A stretch of DNA of 64,000 nt, from NCBI GenBank assembly GCA_002189035.1, contig NEEC01000020.1, forward strand, positions 1,798,001 to 1,862,000, written 5' to 3'. This DNA is from Utricularia gibba (Eukaryota; Streptophyta; Magnoliopsida; Lamiales; Lentibulariaceae). The translations under genes and the position numbers were made by a program. This document shows positions 34,283 through 47,122 of the stretch, piece by piece; the first letter of the stretch is position 1, and each line of letters begins with the position of its first letter. The notes beneath the pieces are model-generated. The model had not been told where the DNA came from, did not search any database, and saw only the letters and a program-made list of their open reading frames with translations.

Positions 34283-35253
34283 TTCACCTTGCTATTCATC
34301 AAAATTCATGAGTGACGTGCTACTCATAGACCGTGACTATGAGACATCATATAAAGACTACAACATAATGCATGGAAATATGCAAAATCCAAAAGAAAGA
34401 CTCAAATAGAGTCAATCAAGAAGGCGGCAAGACCCTTGCAGAATTCCCCAATTGCATAGAGCTTGGGAAACTCGGATCCGGTCAAGATCCGAACAACAAG
34501 CCTGTAAAGAACTAAGATTGGTGCTCAAGACATTAAAGGGAAATTTATCTATTCCCATAAACTAAAAAGGTTTAGTCATAAATGACCATAAAATAGAAAA
34601 CGAAAACAGAATGCTAAAGTGTTTTTCCTCTCTTGGGTGGAGAGAAAAGAGCATGTTCAAATCCAAAGTAAAGTGTGGAAAGTTTGATTCAAAGTTTTCC
34701 CAATTTCTTTGAATTCACTCCTTAGTGCATTATCCTCCTCTGCTCCCTTTCATTCATTCTTTATGTTTTACGTTGGCAATCAACTTTCCCATTCATGCAA
34801 GTAAGCACTCAATCATTACTACAGATTCTACTTTGTCATAGTTGCTTCAAGTTGGGTCCTAAATAGTATTAGTCTTTCACCCATAGTTGCTTCAAGTTGC
34901 GTGCAAGTCACGAAATATTAGTATGTGGTCTTTTGTGAGTCTCTTGGGTGAAAATACACGCAAAAGATAACAAAAATATATATAAATAACAATAATTGAA
35001 TTTTTTAATAAAATAAAATACTTATTAACATAACTCCTAATTTGGATGACTTAATTCTAAATGAACACATAATAATACATAATGAAGAAGTAGAAAATAA
35101 CAATGACAATGATCTAAAGACCTTGTTGTAAATTTTTTAGTGGTGCTGTTTCCCCTATGATATGATCTGCGAGCCTTTGACTTTCTGCCAAAGCAACAAA
35201 TTGGAAATGCCACAGGTTGTAGTTTGTTGCCGTGAGATTGATGGAGACAAAAT
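34283..35253. other. Non-coding DNA
   Basis: No gene or bounded repeat recognised. A CCCATAGTTGCTTCAAGTTG-type segment occurs partly twice near 34,840-34,900. Confidence 0.4.
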
Positions 35254-35597
35254 TGTTGATGAAGAATGCAACAGAGGCCACTTGAAATAGTTGGATGATA
35301 CCTACTATGATAGAGTCTTAGGAAGGAATAAAGGGATAATGCTTATGAGGTCATGTTGGATGAAAAAACAACTCTTGAATAATAAGAATTGATGAAAACC
35401 TAACACTCACAAGTTGATGGTAGGGTATATTTATACCCAATACCTTGATTACCCAACAATGGGCCAAAATCAGTAAAAACACACATAAAAGCCCAACAAC
35501 TTGAACCCAACACTTTTTTAGTTGAAACATGACTTCATGACACAAGATTAGTGCTTTCTATCACCTTCAAGGTTTAGATTGAGATTGATCTCCAACA
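35254..35597 (-). mobile_element. 3' LTR of the Copia element
   Basis: 344 bp, TGTTGGAGATC (35,597) to CATCAACA (35,254) on the minus strand, directly after the polypurine tract CTTCGGGGGAG. Similar to 41,497-41,819, with several indels. Confidence 0.9.
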
Positions 35598-35599
35598 CT

Positions 35600-37070
35600 C
35601 CCCCGAAGACCAAGATCTCCCAACTTGAGAAAGTCTTCCATAGTCATTAGATTCATGTTCTTCCTTGCTAACTCAAATTGAACTTTGTTCAAACCTTTGG
35701 TAAGCTCATTAGTAAGCTGATTCCCACTCTCAACATACTACACTTTGATCTTCTTCTCCTTGATGTAATTCCTTATGACATGATACCTGATTTTTTATGT
35801 GTTTGGCTTTGCTGAAGTTTGTTCGATCCTTGGCAATGGAGATTGCAGCTCGATCATCCATAAGTAGATATGTAGCTTCCTTTTGTATGAATCCAAGTTC
35901 ATTTAACATCTGTATCAGTCAAACACAATACTTCAAGCATGTGCTGCAAAGATGTATTCTGCTTCAGTTGTTGATTGTGCTACCACCTTTTGTTTTTTTG
36001 AAAACAAGACTACAGGACTCTTATTTAAGAAAAAGAGTGCACCAGATGTACTCTTGTTGTCTTCAGCCATACCATAATTACTATGTGAGTAGGCTCTAAG
36101 TTTGCAAACTAGTTTTTCACATTCATACAGATAGACCAATCCAAAATCATTGGTATATTTTATATACCTAAAAGCTATTTTTACAGCTACTATGTGAGTT
36201 GTCGTTTCTTTGGTTGAGGAAGTGAGATTAGACATTTACATAAAAACACAGGTCAAGCCTTGTATGCTAGAGATAGATGAGGCTTCCTATCATACTTCTA
36301 TATGAAGTGGCATCCACATTCCTTCCCTAGTTGTTTTCTCCAATCACCTGTTTGTAATCTAGGGGAGTTTTTGAAGGATTTACATCTTTGAACCCAAACT
36401 TTTTAAGAAGTTTATTACAGTACTTCTTTTGAGATATAAATGTTTCAACACCTATAAGTTGATGAATTTCCATGACTAAATGTTTCAACACTCCAAGGTT
36501 AATCATCTTGAATTCATTTTTGAGTAGAGCTTTGAATTCTTCAATCTTTCTTTCATCACATGAAGTAATCATAAGATCATCCACATATAGGCTTACGAAT
36601 AAACGATCATCTCCCTTTCCTTTAACATATAGTGAGTAATCACGGTATGTTTTAATGAAATCAATACCTTAGATAAAGTTATCCATGTGTTCATTCCATG
36701 CTCTAGGAGTTTGCTTCAGATTTTTTTTTGCTTCAATACTTTGTCTTCATTACCTGACACTTCAAAGCCCTTTGGTTGTTCAACAATAACAACGTCCTCC
36801 AACACACCATTCAAAGATGCAGTCTTCATATCCATGTGATGCACTTTCCATCCATGAGCAGCTAAAATAGCAAAAAGTATTTTAATTGTGTCAAATCTTG
36901 CTACTAGTGCAAAAATCTCATGAAAATTTAATCCTATTATTTGACTATATCCCTTGGCTACTAATCTAGTCTTATATTTGTTTACAAAACCATTTGCATT
37001 CATTTTGGTTTTAAATAACCACTTGAGGCCAATAGGTTTGAAACCCCTATCTTTAGGTTTGTCAACTAAC
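35600..37070 (-). pseudogene. Copia reverse transcriptase and RNase H, broken
   Basis: Fragments in order on the minus strand. RT palm at 36,716-37,003 ([15 protein letters not shown], and [10 protein letters not shown] with the catalytic Asp kept). The YVDD catalytic motif at 36,576-36,587 is intact, leading into 36,327-36,584 (FGFKDVNPSKTPLD). RNase H is at 35,933-36,235. There the usual YSDSDWAG is YSHSNYGM, so the catalytic Asp residues are lost, while TEAEY is kept. The tail to about 35,600 reads ELARKNMNLMTMEDFLKLGDLGLRG with stops removed from frame. An in-frame TAA near 36,668 and frameshifts separate the pieces. Confidence 0.9.
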
Positions 37071-37944
37071 TCCTAGATTTCATTTTCATGTATAGAATTC
37101 TTTTCTTCCTTCATGGTAGCTCTCCATTTCGGATTTTCTACAACTACTTCAAATGATTTTGGATCTTCTATCAATAATCAAGCCAAGATATCAGCCACGG
37201 CATCTTGAAAATCATCATTCAACTTGGAGAAACATATTGTTGTAGCCTTGTTTCTTTTGCTTCGTCTTATGTCAATAACGCGATTATCTTCATTATCTAT
37301 TGATTGTCTGATGTTTTTGCACTTCCTTGCTAATCACGATCAGATGAGTAGTAATCCTCATCATCAGTATCAGGTTCCTCTCCATCAGATTCATATGTTG
37401 ATAAGTCATCTACATTTGTACGTTGCTCCTCTTCTGGGAGTACGAGATTTCCATCTGAATATTGATCATTGGCCTGATGTGATTCTTCGTATAAGGGTTC
37501 AGAGATTGATTCTGAATTCTCATTTGATGAGTCTTCCTCCTTTTTGACCTTCTCCTCTTCTCAAGATGTGAGATTTTCATTTGAACTCTGATCATTTACT
37601 TGATTTGAATCTTCATATAAGAATTCTGAGGTAGATTTTGGGTTCTCATTCACCTGTATTTGTTCTATTGCATCTTTAGTTTCTTGGTTTGTTGGATTCC
37701 TAGAAGAGTTGTTTTGAGGCTTATGTATCCAAAGGTCACCTTTCAAGTGAGTGTCATGCCCTCCATGATTTTTATGCGCTTTTGCATCATTCAGAGAAAG
37801 AAATTTATCAATTAAAAGAAACATCATGACTGAAGTTAAATTTCTTCTGGTCAAATATATAAACATTATATCCCTATGCAGTGTTTTTGTAACCAACAAA
37901 TACACTAGATACAGATTTCTTGTCAAGTTTTCCTCGTTTTTGAT

Positions 37945-38865
37945 CTAGTACATGACTAAAACATAAACAACCAAAGATTCTGAAATGATCAACTTTTTTA
38001 ATATAACCATGCCATTTTCATGAGCGGTCTTTCCACTAATCGCCCTGGATGGAAGCAAGTTCAATAGATATACAGACATAGATACCGCTTCACCCCAGAA
38101 ATTTACAAAAAGGTCTTTCTCAAACAATAAACACCTTGATATATCAAGAATTGTTATGTTTCTCCTTTCACATATACCATTATGTTGTGGGGAATATAGT
38201 ACTATGAATTGATGAATGATTCCCTCATTTTCACAAAACATTCTCATGCTATTATTGTAGAATTCACCTCCATTGTCTGATCTAATTATCTTTAAGGAGC
38301 TTCCACTCTAATTCTAAGTCATCACTTTGAATTTTCAAAAGATATGAGGAACTTATGACTTCATTGTAAGAAAGTAAACACAAGAATACCGTGAATAATC
38401 ACCAATGAATGTAACAAAATATCTAATCCCCCCAATGAACACTCCTTAAATAGTCAACAAACATCTATATGTACAAGTTATAATTTCTCCATTGCTACTG
38501 AATCACTGGAATAAAATGGTTTTCAACACTGTTTACCTTGATGGCATACTTCAAATATGGCGGCAGCAAACTTGATATCTTTCAATTCTAGTACTTCATC
38601 ATTCTTCTGCAATATTTTCAGATTGTTGAAGCTATAGTGCCCAAACGTTTATGCCCAAGGCTACTTTGATCCTGAAAGGAGAAAATTCAATTTTTATGAT
38701 CATTGGCCGTGATTTGGTAGAGGTTGTGGGTGGTTCACATACCATGGAACTCAATCTTCATTTTTGGATCAGTAACTTTAACTTTAGTGGTTGTATCACC
38801 AGCATCCTTGATCAGTTCAATGTCAAAGCCTTGCCTGGTTAATTGACCAAAACTCAATGGGTTTT
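37945..38865 (-). pseudogene. Copia integrase, broken
   Basis: The frame at 37,945-38,247 carries the integrase core end: IIHQFIVLYSPQHNGICERRN, corresponding to the family's YTPQQNGVAERKN with the catalytic Glu kept. It continues through WGEAVSMSVYLLNLLPSRA. The Asp-containing part upstream (38,250-38,865) is recognisable only in pieces and is cut by the nested LTR. Between here and reverse transcriptase (37,080-37,940) is an acidic linker. Confidence 0.85.
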
Positions 38866-40019
38866 TGATAACACATATTTTTGAATAATTGAATATATGG
38901 AAATGACTCATATTGTGTGCTACAAAATTTAAGTTTTACTGCCTATTTCTATATTTTTGCGAGTAGTACCGTAGTTGTACTTTTTATTCCTAGTTGGGAC
39001 TAAATTTACGATTTAGTCCCAACCATAATTCTAATAGTTTTCTTTGAGTAACACAACACATGTTAGCAATCTAAATCCCAATGAGCCAGATATGAGCAAT
39101 GCAATGGCATAGGATGAGGCAAAAGTCTTAAAAGAAGGACACAAAATCCAAGGAGATGAAAAAAGAGGATTTTGGACAAATAATGAGACAAGATGGAGGG
39201 AGAAAAGGAATCTCCCCATTGGGACATACAACACATTCTTTCTAGAGAAGACTTTTAGGGGAAGGAGGAAGATGAACCAGGAACGAAGTTGATGTTTGAA
39301 GACGTTCTTTTGTTTCCAAAGAATATTACTCTCAATTAAGAGTAGCTAGCGATAGTTATTGCTTTTTATTGAACTTTTTAATTTCCATGCTTTTTTATTT
39401 TTTGGTAATCGACTGTGAGATTAGTACAATGTGGATGATATTTTCTTTTCCATTTTCATTTATTTTGGGTATGAGTGGCTAAACATTTAGGGGTGCCATA
39501 GGATGAAAAGGGGAGGAATATGCGAATCAATCTCTAGACTTTATTAACTATAAGTCACGCTACTTCCTTAACAAATTAGGATAGATCTAGGGGGAGGAAG
39601 TACTTAAACTCATCTTAACAACTCTAATTAGAGGTAGACCGAAGATTAGGGGGAAAACAAGAGTTCGGGTAAACCTAAATTTTGTTTGTTAAATGTTTGA
39701 TTTATGGTTTATGTGAGCATGTTTTAGTAATAAGCGTACATCCCTTAAGAGTCCCAAGGCACCACCCATTTTAGTCCATGAAAAGGGAGTATAAAAGTTT
39801 GTTACTTTTCTTTATTGTATTTTATCGTAATTCTACCTTAGTCCTAGTTAAGATCAAATCTATCAATGTGGCATCAATGTGACATTGATAATTACATGAC
39901 AAACACCTACTCTTCATGTTCGGCCCTAAACATTATGCTCACAATTGTATTATGTTTAAATGTGTATTAGGTTATAAATTTTATTTGATAGGAAAATTTG
40001 CAATATTTTTCGTTTATTA
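38866..40019 (+). mobile_element. Solo LTR-A nested in the Copia element
   Basis: 1,154 bp, TGATAACACATATTTTTG to TTCGTTTATTA (canonical TATCA with one change), with perfect 5-bp target-site duplications GTTTT at 38861-38865 and 40020-40024. It is opposite to the host element's orientation. The U3 hairpin at 38,993-39,023 is present. Confidence 0.93.
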
Positions 40020-40024
40020 GTTTT

Positions 40025-41400
40025 GTTTGAGGTTTGGTAAATATTAAACATCATCAACTTGAACAATTCCTTCTTTTAGCATGAGTAAAATGCTTCCTTT
40101 ACTCACAATGTCAATATTTTCACCAGTACACGTGCTTCCTTCTCAATCTTCTTAAGCTGGAGAAATGACCTTGTATCACAACATACATGATAGGATGCAC
40201 TAGAATCCAAGTACCAGCCTTTAGGATCTGAGACTACTATCATTAAAGCACACACACACTTATAATCACATGGATCTTCAAAAGATATTTTTGGCTCGTC
40301 TTCAAAGTAGGTAAAAGATGCATGTGATTTTTCATCTCTAGAAGTAGTCTTCTTGTTATTATCAACTTTGATTGGATTAGACATTCCACATACTTTGTCA
40401 AGATGGCCTCTATGATTCCATTTCGTGCACAAAGTATTAGGCTTCCACCAGCAAAACTCACTCCTATGATTTTTTTTGTTGCAATGCTTGCAAGCATTTG
40501 AGGTTAAAGTTCAACAATCTTCACTCTTGTGGTTGGATTTATCACAATGCCTGCACTTTTGATTATGCATGGTTGAAGCGGGGATTGATATTGGAGATTG
40601 TTTGATGACTATTGACTTGACATCCTTGACATTGTTAGATACACCTGAGTTTATATTCATATTCTACATTTTGGTGAGGAGAGCGGCTTCACCATAAGCT
40701 TTGTCAACCTCATAACCATCTCTTAGTTCCAATCTCTTTTTTGTAGATTGCAACACAATCATGAACTCTCTAAATGTTGGCTCTAGTATAACTGGATACT
40801 CAGGATATACCTTATGAACCTTTCCTTCAATAATGTGAAGAATTTTTCCTTATGCCTCAAGTGCGCATAACTTTGTCTTGAATCTTGAAAGTAGTCTCAT
40901 GATTGCCTTGCTAATCACCTTTTTATCCTCAAGTTTTTCCCCCAATCCTCAAATCTCCTTCACAAGTTTTGCAATGCGGTCATAATAGACTTGTATGTTT
41001 CATGGTCCAACATTTTGTTCCTCTCAAAGTCCTCAAACTTGTTTTTACATATTATCTCTCTGAGTTTGACATCACCATCATAGTGGGATTTGAGAGTATC
41101 CCATATTTCTTTCACTGATTGACACTCTGCAATATCATCAAGTAAATGTTTTGAAATGGCTTGATATAAGGCATCCATTGTCTTTTCTCTGTTGAAGATA
41201 CTCAACTTCCTCTTGCTGTTTTGATGTAGATTTACTTGTCACTACAATAGCCGGAATTTCACTTTCAACAACATCCCAAATCTTTCTAACTCGAAGGTAG
41301 CTACGCATCTTTTTGACCCAACTTTCATACTCAGAACCATCGAATATTGGAGGTCCCTACCAGATGCCATCATATTTCAGCTACTGCTTGACAAGCCTCA
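40025..41400 (-). pseudogene. Copia gag and protease, broken
   Basis: Gag core at 40,960-41,205 (AISKHLLDDIAECQSVKEIWDTL, then a LREIICKNKFEDFE segment), as in Ty1-type gag. The zinc knuckle in 40,103-40,432 reads CTKWNHRGHLDKVC, so the second Cys is Trp. The protease active site reads WYLDSSASYHVC where DSGAS/T is expected. Several stops are present. The usual start near 41,370 lies just after the primer-binding site. Confidence 0.88.
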
Positions 41401-41496
41401 GGTTGATACATGATAAACCACTAAGTGAAAAAGACTGAACGGTAAATGAAATACTGAAATGAACATAGGTTTGAGAACCTTACTGCTCCGTTACCA

Positions 41497-41819
41497 TGTT
41501 GATGCAAGAAAAATACAACCTTAAGAAGGAACAAAGGGATAAAGCTTATAAGGTCATGTTGGAAGAAAAACCAACTCTTGAACAATAAAAATTGATGAAA
41601 ACCTAACACTCACGAATTCCTGGTAGGATATATATATATATATATATATGTATATATCTAATGCCTAGGTTACCCAACAATGGGCTATAATCAATAAAAA
41701 CACACATAAAATGCCCAAAAACTCGAACCCAACACTTTTTTAACTAAAACATGACTTCATGACACAAGATTAATGCTTCCAATCACTTTAAAACTTTGGA
41801 TTTAGGCTGATCTCCAACA
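41497..41819 (-). mobile_element. 5' LTR of the Copia element
   Basis: 323 bp, TGTTGGAGATC (41,819) to TGCATCAACA (41,497), followed by the primer-binding site. It contains an (AT)n run at about 41,628-41,658 where the 3' LTR has only a short TATATTTATA stretch, so the microsatellite expanded after insertion. Confidence 0.9.
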
Positions 41820-42565
41820 AAGAAAATATATATGGGGAGAATCAGACTAATCTAAACAAGTGCTTAATTCTGGTAGGCTGATTTGTAGGCTTGGGAATAT
41901 TTCACTTTCCCTGAATTACCAAGATATCAAGGATTTATTTTCAAAATATATCTTATTTCTCATTATTTCCATATTTTGAGCCAATCTTATCCTTATCTCT
42001 TTAATCCTTCCTTATTTCTACATCATCTTTATTACTCCTTTGGTTGGGTGGCAGCTTTGGAATGTTAACAATTTTCTCATATAATAAAAAGGGCATGGTC
42101 AGATTTCTAATAAACTTCTTTGATTCCAAAGGAGGGGGTTCCTTTCGTATCTAGGGGTATTAAGATATTTGGCTATCTTAATTTATTTTTTTAACATTGT
42201 ATGTGTGAGAGTGTGTTAGAATGACCAAATTTGTAAATGAGCCTTCGTATCGATCATGAATTAATAAATAAGAGTGTTCATAACATTCTAATCCCAGCTC
42301 ACGTACCACTTTAATGGAGGAAATTTCCAAATGAACAATTTCAATGAAATCTTTCAATTTTTTATTTTACTATGCTCCGACCTTGAAATGTGGAATCATC
42401 TTCCACACGTTGACCCATAATTCAATGAAGCGAGTCAAAGACTGGAAAATATCTATCTAGTATGATGTATGGAATATAACACAACAGTGATTTTATTGAT
42501 GGAACACATAGACTCTAATGAACATTAGAATGGGATGCTAAATGTCGTGGTCTTAGCACATTCAA
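41820..42565. other. Non-coding AT-rich DNA
   Basis: No gene or bounded repeat recognised. Confidence 0.4.
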
Positions 42566-43669
42566 TGCATCAAAAGAAATTTATAAACCTAGTTATTCTA
42601 TTACACAAATCATATGAATTGATGTAGTGTAGCAAGTAAGGGTTGAATCCATATAGAATAGTTGTAATTTCTTGAAGTCCTTTGCATTTACGAAAAACAA
42701 AGGAGTTTTATGGGGGTGTACCTCTCATGTGCATAAGACATAAAATAACATTAGTTGAAATAAATGAGTTGCATAGATCAAGAGGCATTGAAATTAATGT
42801 GAATGTGTAGAAAACATAAAATAAAAGTGACTTGGCTGGGTTTTAAACCACGGTCTAGCTCTTGTGTCACTCAAGAGAGCCTATAGACTTAAACTCATCT
42901 TTGAAATGCTTAAAAACAGAGTCAAGGTTCGCATGAACAGTAAACTTAAAACTAAACACGAAAGGCTTAAACAAGAACATGTTCATTAGCTAAAATAAGG
43001 TTTACAGAGGATTTCCCGTTCACAACTACCAGAAATGTACAGAAAGCATGAAAACGAATACAGTAATAGTAGCAATTTCAACACAAAAATGAAGTGCAGA
43101 AAATAAAAAATAAAATATCTAGCTATTGCTCTCAGTCATAGGTCTGCTGAAAAAGAAAGTTCTGGGCAGAAAGCCGATGTAGAAATGCAGATCTGGAGGT
43201 CGCCGGAGACATTTGCCGGAGAAATACAGTTCTCCTCGCTCCCGCTACGCTACTGTTCGCTCTAGTCTCTCTCTTCCTTTTTTCTTATTCAACTTAAAAG
43301 TAAGGGTAGTTTCATCTTTTCTTTAAGTTTATAGAAGAGAGATCTCTGCACCAAATCTATCTTTTTAGAAGAGTGGCTGCTTTCAGCGAAAATTGTCTTT
43401 TGCACAGCTTTTCTTTTCCTTTTAACTTGTCAACGCAAAAAATGTGCTGTTACAGTACTAGTTCTTACCCTGTTAAAACTTAAACACATACAAAAAGAAA
43501 ATCTTGGAGTTTTCGGTTCAATTGTTGCCAATTGAGCTTGTTTTTGCAATAAACACATTTTAACATACTAAATATATAAAAATAGACAATTTAGCACACT
43601 AAACAACATTTGATCCTACAAAACACATTTAAAAACATATATAAAAATACAATAAAAACAATGTTATCA
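42566..43669 (-). mobile_element. LTR, family C, probably solo or truncated
   Basis: About 1.1 kb homologous to 7,881-8,992. On the minus strand it starts TGATAACATTG at 43,669 and ends near 42,566. Flanks (TTCAA and AACTC) do not match, so one end is probably lost. It shares the GATCTGGAGGTCGCCGGAGA segment with the other copy. Confidence 0.7.
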
Positions 43670-44840
43670 AACTCCAGTTGAACTTCTAATTGCTTGGTGT
43701 TTGTTGTTATGGGGAAAAGAAGGATTTCCATTCCATAGTCGGTTCTAATGAAGGGAAAACCTTGCAGCTTACTTGCTATATCCTCGCATCATTTCGGTTA
43801 TAACTTTCGGACCATAGCTGCTCACATCAATGTTTTCTTAACAGTCAAGTAGGACAACAGCTCTATCTAACATGTTATAGATGGATTCAATTGAGTTTCT
43901 TTATGACCTCCTCCTTTTGAGACATTATGGCTTTGCTTCGGTTTTATTAATGATCATTCGAGATTAAAAATATCAAGAAACTGATCCCAATACGTTGGTC
44001 TCGAAATAGAAATGCCAGCCACGTATGCTGGCAACATAGATTCATTATCGGGACTAGATCAGATACAATTTCAGGGGTTTTCTACTTTTATCGAATTACT
44101 GGAATATGATAGAACGGTCGGTCTTCAGAACCATCCACTCTTTCTTTTTTTTTATCTTTGATTATGATTTAGGGCAATATATTAAAATACTGCTATTCAA
44201 GAAGAAGATTTCTATTCCGGAACAATAAACGACTACTAGCACTTTCTTTTTCTCTTAGCTTTTGTTTGCAGTATTTCTAGAAGCTATCAATTTTTGTCAT
44301 TATTTTAATTACTTTCTAGGTACAAACTAGTCTCAACGTGTACCATGTATTTCCCTTTACCTCAACTTTCTTGCTATTTTGACATTAATGATGGCCTTTT
44401 TCATCCTTAAGATTCTTATTAAAAAAGAATAAATCCATCGATTTGAGTAGGTTGTTAGGTTTCAACAACTTCAGTTTCTTGAGAAGAGATCTTGAAGGAG
44501 ATCTAATGACAAAACATGCTCAGTATCATCCCTTGTTCCATGTGCTACTATTAAAGAAGGAGATCTTGAATTTGTTACCAACAATCTAATCCATTGCTTT
44601 GGTTTTTTCCCGCTTCCACAGACATTCTCAACCAGATTCATTCCCTAAACTAACACAAGTGCTACTATAAATAAGTGAAATAGTTCAATGAATCTCTCCA
44701 TTTTGTGGGTTCCTGGTTCTTTTGTAGCTGGAACATCCGGAAACCCATTAGAACCCAATGCTCTCAATAAATATCTGGGTGGGGATACCAAATGAAATGG
44801 CTTATTGGGAAAGTTTTTGGATATCAATGGCGGCCGAATC
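43670..44840. other. Non-coding DNA
   Basis: No convincing gene. A stretch near 44,040-44,100 faintly resembles the start of plastid rpoB over about 40 bp but cannot be extended. A 67-codon minus frame at 44,645-44,848 has no recognised domain. Confidence 0.35.
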
Positions 44841-44849
44841 ACACACATG

Positions 44850-45775
44850 GTTCTTCTACTTCCTCGCTCCTCCCGTTATTTTTAAATGTATAGAGAGCCT
44901 TGTCCTTTTGTATTCCTTCAGAAAATGGTCTTGCCCCAACCCCAAGATGAGTGCTCTCTGATATCATCTGGCCTCCAGAAACAAAAACTTTCAGAATGTG
45001 AATTTCTCTTACAATGCTTGCATGGAGAGAATTTTGCTTTCTCTTTTCTTTTGCGTCCTTTATTTTTGCTTGCTTCAGCAGTTTTCTCCTTAGGACCAGA
45101 TTGGTTAAGAGCAGACTTCCCAAGCTGCAAAGCAACTAGTGGTCTCTCCACCGCATGGTCTCTAGCTGCAACCCTGCACTCAAGAGCTTGAAGAGCACTA
45201 GGGATTTTTGCAACCGTGAGGTTTGGATGATCAGTGCTGTATTCTAGAGAGAAAATATTGGGCTCGAAACAGGGCAACACTGTGTGCATGATTTTTTTAG
45301 CTAAAGTGAATTCACTCTTGATATCTCCTAGTATTTGTAATTGGGTAACTACCTTCATAAAACGATCAACATACGTTTTTACCGTCTCAGATGGCAGCAT
45401 TCTCATGCTTTCGTACTCCATTTTAAGGTTTGCGATTCGCGTCTTCTTCAAACTCCATTTTGAGCTTATCCCAGATCTCTTTGGCTGTTTTGCAATTTAG
45501 TGTTCTTGGAATTATGGACTTATCCATACCTGAGTAGAGAATGACTTTGGCTTCTCCTTCCCGAGCTTGGAGTTCTTCTGATCTTTTAACTCGTTCCAAC
45601 GAAGCATTTGCCGGGAGAGATTCAGGCTGCATGATAGAAATAACGGTCTCCCATAGATTCATTGCTTGTAGGTAAGCAGTCATTTGTACTGCCTCTACTG
45701 CATAATCTTCGTCGTTGAACTTCCAGATAGCACCTGATTGAGTAGCATCCATGATCGACAAGCTCCGATACCACT
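44850..45775 (-). mobile_element. Copia fragment: primer-binding site and gag
   Basis: Begins with a Copia-type primer-binding site on the minus strand (TGGTATCGGAGCT, 45,760-45,774) directly after an LTR end (TTTAACA at about 45,777-45,783). Gag follows. No protease or polymerase part is found downstream, so the element is truncated after gag. The 5' LTR extends rightward from about 45,777; its far end was not found. Confidence 0.85.
44918..45761 (-). pseudogene. Copia gag with one frameshift
   Basis: N-terminal frame 45,423-45,761 reads ATQSGAIWKFNDEDYAVEAVQM and CKTAKEIWDKLKMEFEE, the UBN2/Retrotran_gag type. A frameshift near 45,440-45,450 moves it to 44,918-45,451, which continues TRIANLKMEYESMRM and SETVKTYVDRFMKVVTQL. 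That frame ends in a zinc knuckle variant CKHCKRNSHSESFC (CX2CX4HX4C). Each half is otherwise open, so this is the least decayed Copia gag in the window. Confidence 0.88.
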
Positions 45776-45783
45776 TGTTAAAT

Positions 45784-47100
45784 TTGAAGACGTAACTCTC
45801 AGGCTTTGCTGCTAAGTGTAAGGACTGAATTGTAAAGGAAAGGTTGAGTGTTATTGAAGAAAAGAACTGCTATTACATCAGTGCAGCAGCACTGTCATAA
45901 ATAGACAAAAAACACTTTATAACTAACGACATGAAATTAGAGATTGGCTGCAGGGTAAAAATGGCAACAACAGACTCCAACTATGTTTGATACACCAACG
46001 GTTTCCGTGAGACCAGGGACAGGTGGACATGGCGTTATTAGCAGTGAAAACTGGTTGTACTTAGACATGAGAAGAACGATCAGTATCACCGACATTATTT
46101 TGTCTATAAAAAACATTCTTGAGAAAATAAAATGCTAAACACGTTATTGTAGTAGGCGGCATTTGCGTGAAGAACTTGCATTTGTAAAACGTAAAAGTAA
46201 TTCGAAAATATTACTAAAACAAATTAATTGAATAGTAAAGTTTTTTCTTATCAAATTATAATTCCTTTATAACATAATTTATGGCATCTCTTTTCCATCA
46301 TGCTTTACTACTTAGCATTTCACTATCCTTTTTTTACCTAACACGTGTAGATGACTGATGGAATGATCATCTTACTCTCTAGCCTTTGTCTACATGGAGC
46401 TACATGTCTGTTCATTGGCCTTCAAATCTATAATTTTCTTTAATTTGTGTTTCCCCACCTTTCTCCAATTGTCATCAGTACCATGAAAATGACATCATTG
46501 ATAGAAGGGATAGGCTTCATGAGAAGAATTTGATTGTGTGTAACTTCAAATGTAGGGCCTAATCCACGAGCAAAGGGTTGGAGGTATAAACCAACAACGT
46601 AATCCATGATATTATTTATATTTTCTCTGCTAATCTTGTTGAATTTTCTTCAACATCAATGTCAATTTTTTTTTTGACAATCTATGATATTATTTATATT
46701 TAAATAACAATTTTTTTTTGTTATTCAGCAATTCCTAAACTTTAGAGAAAAATAGAAAAATAGGATTCTATGAATCCCCTTCTTCAGTTGAGGATGATAA
46801 TGCTTTGACTCAAAAATTAGTAATATCAAAGTATATTGTCTCCTACTTAAACTAGTGGATCTAAAGAGGATTACCTTATCCCTTCATTCAAAAAAGAGAG
46901 TTTGGTTTGAATATAATGTTCATTCATAAAAATGTAACTCATAAAGAATTAGTAAACAAAGAATTCGTTTATCTTGAAAAAAAAGACAAACAATTTATTA
47001 TGTATCAAATCTTAAATATTTGATTGGTTCATAAACTAAGCACAAGCACCGAACTTATGATTGCAATACAGACAAGAAGGATTCAGGAAAAAAACTTATG
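45784..47100. other. Non-coding DNA, left part probably Copia LTR
   Basis: The first few hundred bases should be the 5' LTR of the gag fragment just described. The rest is AT-rich with nothing recognised. Confidence 0.4.
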
Positions 47101-47122
47101 ATTGCACAAATTATGAATAAAA

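Larger units (their letters stand above)
35254..41819 (-). mobile_element. Copia (Ty1) retrotransposon with both LTRs, decayed, hosting a nested solo LTR
   Basis: Structure on the minus strand: 5' LTR 41,497-41,819, primer-binding site near 41,485-41,496 (TGGTAACGGAGC, against the usual TGGTATCAGAGC for initiator tRNA-Met), gag, protease, integrase, reverse transcriptase, RNase H, polypurine tract CTTCGGGGGAG and 3' LTR 35,254-35,597. LTR-A is inserted at 38,866-40,019. Without it the element is about 5.4 kb, normal for Copia. Many stops and frameshifts occur. No target-site duplication is visible (AAAAT against AAGAA), so the flanks have mutated or recombined. Confidence 0.93.

Noticed and set aside
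35254-41819. Target-site duplication around the Copia element
   Set aside because: Flanks read AAAAT and AAGAA; no shift of the ends produced a convincing 5-bp match.
44030-44140. Possible plastid rpoB start (GLDQIQFQGF-like reading)
   Set aside because: Only about 40 bp resemble rpoB and the match cannot be extended in either direction, unlike the clear psbB, ndhD, ndhH and ndhI fragments.
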